A DNA stretch of 64,000 bases from Oscillospiraceae bacterium (GTDB taxonomy: Bacteria; Bacillota; Clostridia; Oscillospirales; Oscillospiraceae). Shown piece by piece: positions 58,089-64,000 of the stretch (position 1 is its first letter; every line of letters starts with the position of its first letter). A program made the position numbers and the translations under genes. The stretch spans positions 1 to 64,000 of the forward strand of contig JAHHRY010000003.1 of assembly GCA_020025535.1 (NCBI GenBank), in the 5' to 3' direction. Under the pieces are notes generated by a model. That model saw only the letters and a list, made by a program, of their open reading frames with translations, had not been told where the DNA came from and did not search any database.

Positions 58089-58180
58089 AAAAGATACGTT
58101 TTTCCTTGCGGGAATGTGTGCAGTCGGGTAAACCGGGATGAGTTGCCTGCAGTATGCCCGCGGAGAAAAATGCAATAGTA

Positions 58181-58220
58181 AAAAAGCCGGGAAAGGCAGA
58201 GATGCTTTTCCCGGCTTTTT
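58181..58220. terminator. Terminator after clpB
   Basis: AAAAAGCCGGGAAA pairs with TTTCCCGGCTTTTT, 14 bp. A-run and T-run flanks. Confidence 0.93.
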
Positions 58221-58287
58221 ATGCGCTAAATATAAAGAAATGCTGTATTTTCTTTGCATATCATGAATATTATACCATAAATAAGGG

Positions 58288-58316
58288 TTGAATTTGTGGT
58301 CGAATAATGGTATAAT
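58288..58316 (+). promoter_or_regulatory. Promoter of the glycan cluster
   Basis: TTGAAT (58288-58293), 17-nt spacer, TATAAT (58311-58316). Confidence 0.85.
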
Positions 58317-58322
58317 GTGACA

Positions 58323-58657
58323 GGATTATGTGTATATTGCTAACTGCGGCGTTACGGAAATTGATGTTCCGATTTCTTCTGCGTTTCTGAGAATTGCTGG
58401 AGAATTGGCAACAATTTGCTGAGATTGTTTTCCGGCACAGGCGGCGTTTGGCAGTACGGCGAAGAGATTTCTGTTTCCGGGCCTTTTGCAACGGGCATTT
58501 GGACAATAAAAATGTCATGCATATTTTAACGATTACCCGAATCACGGCGGCAATGGATCGCCTGTGATGATTTGCTTATGCAGTATATATGATTTTACCG
58601 GAAAAGAGCGGGACCGGTTTCTCAAAATTGCACAGGAGTTTATAGGGAGAGTTTACT
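58323..58657 (+). other. Long leader of the glycan cluster
   Basis: About 335 nt between the promoter and the first gene. No gene or recognised riboswitch. Short GAAAT/ATTTC and CAATT-type repeats occur but I cannot propose a fold. Confidence 0.45.
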
Positions 58658-60787
58658 ATGGGCAAAAAAGAAAAAGAGAATTTGAAGCAGGAGCAAAGCA
58701 AGATGGAATCTGCCGAAGAGCAAAAGAGAAAAAACGGAAAGCACTTTGTGATTGAACACCGGCATCTTGTGGTCCTGTATCTGATAATTTATGATTTTAT
58801 AGTGATTAATGCGGCGTACTTTCTGGCATTGTGGCTTCGGTTTGATTTGCGGTTTTCAGCAATTCCGGAGCACTACCTGATAGCATGGCTGAGGTTCATA
58901 CCGCTTTACTCCGTGGCCGCCTTGACTTTTTTCTGGATTATGCGTCTGTACAAGAGTATCTGGCGCTTTGCCAGTTTTAATGAGCTGACAAGAGTCCTGG
59001 TGGCATCCGGAATCGCATCTGTTTTCCATCTGGTTGCCATGACCGTACTGGTGAAGCGGATGCCCATTTCCTACTATATTGTGGGTGCGGGCATTCAGTT
59101 CCTGCTGGTTTTGGCGGCCCGTTTTTCCTATCGGTTTATCCTTCTGGAGAGAGGCGCCAGAACGAAGGAACAGAGTAAAATGATGGCCAACCGGGTTATG
59201 CTCATCGGCGCAGGCTCTGCCGGTCAGATGCTGCTGCGTGATTTGCAGCATATGGTGAAGGTCAACGATCATGTATGCTGCATCATTGATGATGACAGAA
59301 ATAAATGGGGCCGTTACATTGACGGAGTTCCGGTTGTCGGCGGCAGAGAAGATATCCTGCTCAATGTGGAGAAGTACAGAATTGAGAAGATTTTCCTGGC
59401 TATTCCCAGTGCAAGTGTAGAGGAAAGACGGGATATTTTAAGTATCTGCAATGAAACAAACTGTGAATTAAAGAGTCTGCCCGGATTGTATCAGCTGGTT
59501 AACGGGGAAGTCAGCGTTGGCGTGATGAAAAATGTGGAAGTCGAGGATTTGCTGGGCCGCGAGCCGATCAAGGTCAACATGGATGAGATCTTCGATTTTC
59601 TCAGCGGAAAAGTAATTCTGGTAACCGGTGGCGGCGGCTCTATTGGCAGCGAGCTGTGCAGACAGATCGCAAAGCATAATCCCAAGCAGCTGATTATATT
59701 TGACGTCTACGAAAACAACGCTCACGCAATCCAGCTTGAGCTGAGAGACAATTACCCCAATTTGAATCTGGTGGTGCTGATTGGCTCTGTTCGCGACAGC
59801 AGCAGAATCAACTATGTTTTTGAAACCTACAAGCCGGATGTGGTATACCATGCGGCGGCTCACAAGCACGTCCCCCTGATGGAGGACAGCCCCTGCGAAG
59901 CCATTAAGAACAATGCCATAGGCACGTATAAAACGGCCTACGCCGCTATGATGAACGGCTGCCGGCGGTTTGTGCTGATTTCGACGGATAAGGCGGTCAA
60001 TCCCACCAACATCATGGGCGCATCCAAACGCCTCTGCGAAATGGTTATTCAGTCCTTCGACCGTAAGATCAAGGAAGGAAAGGCGCAGGATCTTCCCCAG
60101 CTTCATATCCGCAGAGGGGATCTGGAAGAGAGTATGAACACGCTTCCCCTGAAGGAAGAGTACCCCAGCACAGAGTTTGTGGCAGTGCGCTTCGGCAATG
60201 TTCTGGGAAGCAACGGTTCTGTTATTCCGCGTTTTAAGGAGCAGATCGCCAAGGGCGGACCTGTTACCGTTACGCACCCGGATATTATTCGGTATTTCAT
60301 GACGATTCCCGAAGCGGCCAGTCTGGTGCTGCAGGCCGGTACCTATGCAAAGGGCGGAGAGATTTTTGTCCTTGACATGGGCGCACCTGTGAAGATCGAT
60401 ACGCTTGCCAGAAACCTGATTAAGCTTTCCGGTCTGAAACCGGATGTGGATATTGAGATTACCTATACAGGTCTGCGTCCCGGTGAAAAGCTGTATGAAG
60501 AAAAGCTGATGTCCGAGGAGGGCATGAGGACCACCCCGAACCATTTGATTCATATCGGCAGCCCGATCCCCTTTGATACGGACCGGTTCCTTTATCAGAT
60601 TCAGGTGCTGATGCGTGCCTCTTATGAAGAGCGGCTGGATGATATACGCGATCTGGTTGCGGCAATTGTGCCTACCTATCATCCTGCAGGAGCGCACGGT
60701 TCCGAACAAAAGGGAGAGGCGTTTGAAAAGCAGATGGAAAGCGTCCGGCAGAGCAGCGCTGAAGAAGCTGTCGCAGCAGTAAGGTGA
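58658..60787 (+). CDS. Polysaccharide biosynthesis NDP-sugar 4,6-dehydratase, CapD/PglF-like
   Basis: A 709-aa membrane dehydratase. Four N-terminal helices (about 40-160). The first nucleotide site is GAGSAGQMLLRDL (about 185). The catalytic domain begins VTGGGGSIGSELCRQI (about 323) and holds STDKAVNPTNIMGASKR, the modified SDR site of the PglF/CapD group. It makes a UDP-4-keto-6-deoxy-sugar, the first step of bacillosamine-like sugars. AGGGAGAG upstream. Confidence 0.93.
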   Translation: MGKKEKENLKQEQSKMESAEEQKRKNGKHFVIEHRHLVVLYLIIYDFIVINAAYFLALWLRFDLRFSAIPEHYLIAWLRFIPLYSVAALTFFWIMRLYKSIWRFASFNELTRVLVASGIASVFHLVAMTVLVKRMPISYYIVGAGIQFLLVLAARFSYRFILLERGARTKEQSKMMANRVMLIGAGSAGQMLLRDLQHMVKVNDHVCCIIDDDRNKWGRYIDGVPVVGGREDILLNVEKYRIEKIFLAIPSASVEERRDILSICNETNCELKSLPGLYQLVNGEVSVGVMKNVEVEDLLGREPIKVNMDEIFDFLSGKVILVTGGGGSIGSELCRQIAKHNPKQLIIFDVYENNAHAIQLELRDNYPNLNLVVLIGSVRDSSRINYVFETYKPDVVYHAAAHKHVPLMEDSPCEAIKNNAIGTYKTAYAAMMNGCRRFVLISTDKAVNPTNIMGASKRLCEMVIQSFDRKIKEGKAQDLPQLHIRRGDLEESMNTLPLKEEYPSTEFVAVRFGNVLGSNGSVIPRFKEQIAKGGPVTVTHPDIIRYFMTIPEAASLVLQAGTYAKGGEIFVLDMGAPVKIDTLARNLIKLSGLKPDVDIEITYTGLRPGEKLYEEKLMSEEGMRTTPNHLIHIGSPIPFDTDRFLYQIQVLMRASYEERLDDIRDLVAAIVPTYHPAGAHGSEQKGEAFEKQMESVRQSSAEEAVAAVR

Positions 60788-61272
60788 GATCAGTAATTCA
60801 GAGTATATTGTAATAAGCTGTGTATTTCATAAAAGTCCATAGTGAGAGCCTTTACAGCAGGACCGATTTTTTGCAGCAAATCGGCATAAAAGAGGTAATC
60901 ACTATGTACTGACCCAATCATATCCCAGACGATAATAGGCGAATGTGTAAATGGCCCAATGGCCCGTGTCCGGGCTTCGATTGAAGAAAACCGGACGGTC
61001 AGTGCACCGGATGTCAAAGGACGGCACGGTGCCTGCGTCGCGCAGCTGGAAAAGCAAAGGTATAGCCAATGACAGGGATGAAATCGTTCCTGTATGAAAG
61101 CGGGTGTGAATGATTTTTCGGGCAGTTTAGCGAGATGCAGAACCCCGGAAGAGAATTTCCAAACGGTGATGGACAGGCTGATGGCCTGCAATCCACCGAC
61201 CATATGGCCGAATCCTGAAAAATGAACTCCGGCAGAGCGAATACTCAATTTATGATGACAACTGGTGAAATT
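60788..61272. other. Space between dehydratase and aminotransferase genes
   Basis: About 480 nt. The minus strand has a 186-codon open frame (60790-61350) with a Phe/His-rich composition, no ribosome site and no recognisable domain, overlapping the next gene. I do not call it a gene. No terminator was seen, so cotranscription with the glycan genes is possible. Confidence 0.5.
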
Positions 61273-62541
61273 ATGGAAATGAAAAGATTTGAAAACAAAG
61301 TGTGGCTGGCGACACCGACCATGCACGGCGAAGAGCTTCGGTATGTACAACAGGCATATGAGATGAACTGGATGTCCACGGTTGGTGAAAATATTAATGA
61401 GGTAGAACGCCTTGTTGCAGAAAAAATCGGCTGCAAGTATGCGGTCGCACTTTCTACAGGCACAGCGTCACTTCATCTGGCCGTGAAACTGGCTGGGCAG
61501 ATGATTTACGGCGCTCCGGAAATCGGAAAAGGGGCATTGTTCGGCCGCAGAGTTTTTTGCTCTGACATGACTTTTGATGCGACGGTAAATCCTGTAGTAT
61601 ATGAGGGCGGCATTCCCGTATTTATCGATACGGAGAAGGATACCTGGAACATGGATCCCGTGGCCCTGGAAAAGGCTTTTGAAGTTTATCCGGAAGTCAA
61701 AGTGATTGTTTTTGCACATCTTTATGGCACACCCGCCAAAATGGATGAAATCAAAGCAATCGCGGATGCCCATAACGCAGTAATTGTAGAAGATGCAGCA
61801 GAGTCCTTCGGTGCGACCTATAAAGGAAGGCAGACCGGCTCGTTGGGAAATTATAACTGCATCAGCTTCAACGGCAATAAGATCATTACAGGCTCTGCCG
61901 GCGGTATGCTTTTGACCGACAGCAGGGAAGATGCCGAGAAGGCGCGTAAATGGTCCACGCAGAGCCGGGAAGCGGCTCCCTGGTATCAGCATGAAGAGCT
62001 TGGCTACAATTATCGTATGAGCAATGTGATTGCCGGTGTGGTCCGTGGTCAGATGCCGTATCTTGAGGAGCACGTTGCCCGGAAAAAGGCAATCTATATG
62101 CGATATAAGGCAGGTTTTCAGGATCTGCCGGTGTCTATGAATCCCTATGATGAAGAAAACAGTGAGCCTAACTTCTGGCTTTCCTGTATGCTCATCAACG
62201 AAGAGGCTATGTGCAGGCAGGTCAGAAATGATTGTGAAGCCATATACATTCCGGAATCCGGCAAGACCTGTCCTACAGAAATTCTGGAAGCTCTGGGGAA
62301 ATACAATGCAGAAGGCAGACCGATCTGGAAACCGATGCATATGCAGCCTGTGTATCGAAGCAATGCATTTATTACAAGAGAAGGCAGCGGTCGGGCAAGA
62401 ACAAACGCATATATTGAGGGCCGTTGCCTCGATGTCGGTATGGATATTTTCAACAGAGGCCTGTGCCTGCCGTCTGACATCAAGATGACACCGGAGCAGC
62501 AGGATATTGTGATTGAGATTGTCAGAAAGTGCTTTGAGTAA
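61273..62541 (+). CDS. DegT/DnrJ/EryC1-family sugar aminotransferase
   Basis: A 422-aa PLP enzyme. It has ALSTGTASLHLAVK, VEDAAESFGATYKGRQTGSLG and the PLP Lys in FNGNKIIT. It should aminate the keto-sugar made by the dehydratase (PglE-like). The start is uncertain: 61273 (with GGTGA about 6 nt upstream) or Met 61279. Confidence 0.9.
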   Translation: MEMKRFENKVWLATPTMHGEELRYVQQAYEMNWMSTVGENINEVERLVAEKIGCKYAVALSTGTASLHLAVKLAGQMIYGAPEIGKGALFGRRVFCSDMTFDATVNPVVYEGGIPVFIDTEKDTWNMDPVALEKAFEVYPEVKVIVFAHLYGTPAKMDEIKAIADAHNAVIVEDAAESFGATYKGRQTGSLGNYNCISFNGNKIITGSAGGMLLTDSREDAEKARKWSTQSREAAPWYQHEELGYNYRMSNVIAGVVRGQMPYLEEHVARKKAIYMRYKAGFQDLPVSMNPYDEENSEPNFWLSCMLINEEAMCRQVRNDCEAIYIPESGKTCPTEILEALGKYNAEGRPIWKPMHMQPVYRSNAFITREGSGRARTNAYIEGRCLDVGMDIFNRGLCLPSDIKMTPEQQDIVIEIVRKCFE

Positions 62542-62555
62542 AGGGATAGATTATA

Positions 62556-63209
62556 TTGAATACACATAAACCGTATGGCCTGTACGAACGATTTTTTAAG
62601 CGGCTGATCGATATTCTGTGTGCATTGGCTGCCATCGTGGTTTTTTCATGGCTGTATGTCATTATTGCGATTCTTGTTCGGGTAAAACTTGGAAGTCCTG
62701 TTTTGTTCAAACAGGACAGACCGGGCAAGAATGGAAAGATTTTCAAACTGTATAAATTTCGCAGCATGACCGATGCCAGAGACGAAAACGGCAATCTGCT
62801 GCCGGACGATGTAAGATTGACCCGGTTTGGCAGAATGCTTCGCTCCACCTCTCTGGACGAATTACCGGAGGCTTTTAATATCTTAAAGGGCGATATGAGC
62901 ATCATCGGCCCCAGACCGCTGCTGGTAGAGTATCTTCCGTATTATACGGAAGAAGAACAGCACCGTCATGATGTTCGTCCGGGACTTTCCGGATGGGCAC
63001 AGGTCAACGGCAGAAACGTTACCCCCTGGGATCAGAGACTGAAAATGGACGTTGACTATGTCAATCATGTAACCTTCGTACAAGATGTAAAAATCGTTTT
63101 TATGACTGTTTATAAGGCGATTAAGCGTTCGGATATTCTTGTTGGCAAGGAAATCCCCGCAGGACGACTTGACGTGGCAAGAAGTAAAAAGGACGAAGCC
63201 AATGTGTGA
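62556..63209 (+). CDS. Phosphoglycosyl transferase, PglC-like
   Basis: A 217-aa bacterial sugar transferase. One N-terminal re-entrant helix (about 17-40), then FKQDRPGKNGKIF, KFRSMT, LRSTSLDELPEAFNIL and IGPRPLL, the monotopic PglC signature. It attaches the first sugar phosphate to undecaprenyl phosphate. The start is TTG at 62556, with AAAGGGAT about 10 nt upstream. It overlaps the next gene by 8 nt. Confidence 0.92.
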   Translation: MNTHKPYGLYERFFKRLIDILCALAAIVVFSWLYVIIAILVRVKLGSPVLFKQDRPGKNGKIFKLYKFRSMTDARDENGNLLPDDVRLTRFGRMLRSTSLDELPEAFNILKGDMSIIGPRPLLVEYLPYYTEEEQHRHDVRPGLSGWAQVNGRNVTPWDQRLKMDVDYVNHVTFVQDVKIVFMTVYKAIKRSDILVGKEIPAGRLDVARSKKDEANV

Positions 63210-64000
63210 ATCAATTACCATAAGAAAATTTGAGCATAAGGATATTGCCAATAAGGTCAGATGGATCAATGATCCGGAAAACAATCGCTTTCTGCATTAT
63301 GATCTTCCTCTGGAATACGAGAAAACCTGCATCTGGTTTGAAAAGAATAAAGACCGGACGGACCGGTATGATGCGGTGATTGAAGCTGACGGACAAGCGG
63401 TTGGCCTGATCGGACTATTGTCTATTGACCATAAGAACAGGAAGGCTGAGTACTATATCTCCATGGGAGAACCCGCGTATAAGGGAAAAGGCGTGGCATC
63501 CGCAGCTTCTGAACTTCTGCTTGATTATGCCTTTGTGACGCTGGGGCTGGAAAAGGTCTATCTTTACACAGAGACGGACAATATCGCAGCGCAGAAGCTT
63601 TTCCGAAGACTTGGTTTTAAGGAGGAGGGGGTCCTGAAAAAAGACCTCTTCTCAAAGGGAAAATTTGTTGACCGATTTGCCTACGGGATTACAAGAGACG
63701 AATATCTTCCTCTGTCGGAAATGACGCCCATTCAGTGCCTGGGGGATCTGGACGGCAATCCGCTTTTTATCAAGCGGGAGGACTTGCTGCCTTATTCCTT
63801 CGGAGGCAATAAGGCAAGAAAGGCACAACTGTTCTTTGCAGACATTGACAAAGGCAATTATGATTGCGTGGTTACTTATGGGACCAGCCATTCCAATCAC
63901 TGCCGTGTGATTGCGAATATGGCAGCGGCCAGAAAAATGCCGTGCTGTATCATAGGGCCTGCCGAAGTGTCGGATCAGACCTTTAACAGCCGCTTCATGG
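63202..64000 (+). CDS. GNAT acetyltransferase fused to PLP-dependent enzyme, 3' end missing
   Basis: An open frame of 266 codons with no stop before the window ends. Residues 1-165 are GNAT (YKGKGVASAASELLLDY, acetyl-CoA loop; TETDNIAAQKLFRRLGF). From about 172 the sequence is a fold-type II PLP enzyme, like ACC deaminase and D-cysteine desulfhydrase: LFIKREDLLPYSFGGNKARK with PLP Lys204, then TYGTSHSNHCRVIA. The GNAT part resembles PseH-type sugar N-acetyltransferases. The PLP part's substrate is unknown. It overlaps the pglC-like gene by 8 nt. Confidence 0.85.
   Translation, partial: MCESITIRKFEHKDIANKVRWINDPENNRFLHYDLPLEYEKTCIWFEKNKDRTDRYDAVIEADGQAVGLIGLLSIDHKNRKAEYYISMGEPAYKGKGVASAASELLLDYAFVTLGLEKVYLYTETDNIAAQKLFRRLGFKEEGVLKKDLFSKGKFVDRFAYGITRDEYLPLSEMTPIQCLGDLDGNPLFIKREDLLPYSFGGNKARKAQLFFADIDKGNYDCVVTYGTSHSNHCRVIANMAAARKMPCCIIGPAEVSDQTFNSRFM

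Noticed and set aside
55230..58259. A 1009-codon minus-strand open frame
   Set aside because: It lies antisense to clpB, whose domains are intact. High-GC3 coding sequence often leaves open antisense frames. No ribosome site or domain.
60790..61350. A 186-codon minus-strand frame as a gene
   Set aside because: No ribosome site or domain, overlaps the aminotransferase start; noted only as a low-interest finding.
1..64000. Insertion sequences, integrase genes or CRISPR arrays
   Set aside because: None seen: no transposase-like proteins and no evenly spaced direct repeats.

Overview
The window (about 50% GC, strong AGGAGG-type ribosome binding sites, sigma-A promoters, CIRCE elements, purine, FMN and glycine riboswitches) looks like the chromosome of a low-GC Gram-positive anaerobe of class Clostridia, probably a gut Lachnospiraceae- or Oscillospiraceae-type organism. 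The family cannot be settled from sequence reading alone. The content is mostly housekeeping, transport and regulation. I see no insertion sequence, integrase or CRISPR array. The only mobile-looking DNA is a two-gene phage tail-like cassette at 5.7-7.8 kb.

Layout. 0-5 kb: the 3' end of tRNA-Cys, a NatAB-like ABC exporter, a frameshifted SdpR/SdpI-like pair, a CDF cation exporter and a CYTH protein. 5.7-7.8 kb: phage tail-like cassette. 7.9-10 kb: an S66 (MccF-like) peptidase and an XRE regulator pair. 10.1-14.3 kb: a folate operon (folE, HD hydrolase, folP, folB-folK fusion) behind a structured leader, then glycerate kinase. 14.4-16.3 kb: a GntR-controlled ABC module with a perfect operator. 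16.4-21.9 kb: a potassium uptake block (KdpD/KdpE-like pair, TPR protein, two TrkA proteins, TrkH). 22-31 kb: two proteins of unknown function, a MalY/PatB lyase, a MATE exporter, a glycine-riboswitch alanine/glycine symporter, a membrane-anchored MerR regulator and a nitroreductase. 31-34 kb: copper resistance (CsoR, CopA with an in-frame CopZ tail). 34-40.4 kb: aldehyde dehydrogenase, FtsH, PAP2 phosphatase, FRG-domain protein and metallo-beta-lactamase-fold protein.

40.4-48 kb is rich in lipid genes: patatin, oleate hydratase, TetR regulator, DUF308 protein, diacylglycerol glycosyltransferase and a PlsY-like acyltransferase. 48-58 kb holds two CIRCE-controlled heat-shock units (hsp20 and clpB). 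Between them lie a D-lyxose/D-mannose isomerase with fructokinase, a Dph6-like ATP pyrophosphatase, an FMN-riboswitch RibU/flavoprotein pair and a purine-riboswitch FAD dehydrogenase. 58.2-64 kb begins a surface-glycan cluster: sugar dehydratase, aminotransferase, phosphoglycosyl transferase, and a GNAT acetyltransferase fused to a PLP-dependent enzyme that runs off the window.

The most interesting items are the GNAT-PLP fusion, the CopA-CopZ fusion with an internal ribosome binding site, the unassigned leader before folE, the tiny ORF plus hairpin between CIRCE and hsp20, the 42-bp nested palindrome upstream of ftsH, and the double frameshift in the SdpR/SdpI-like pair.
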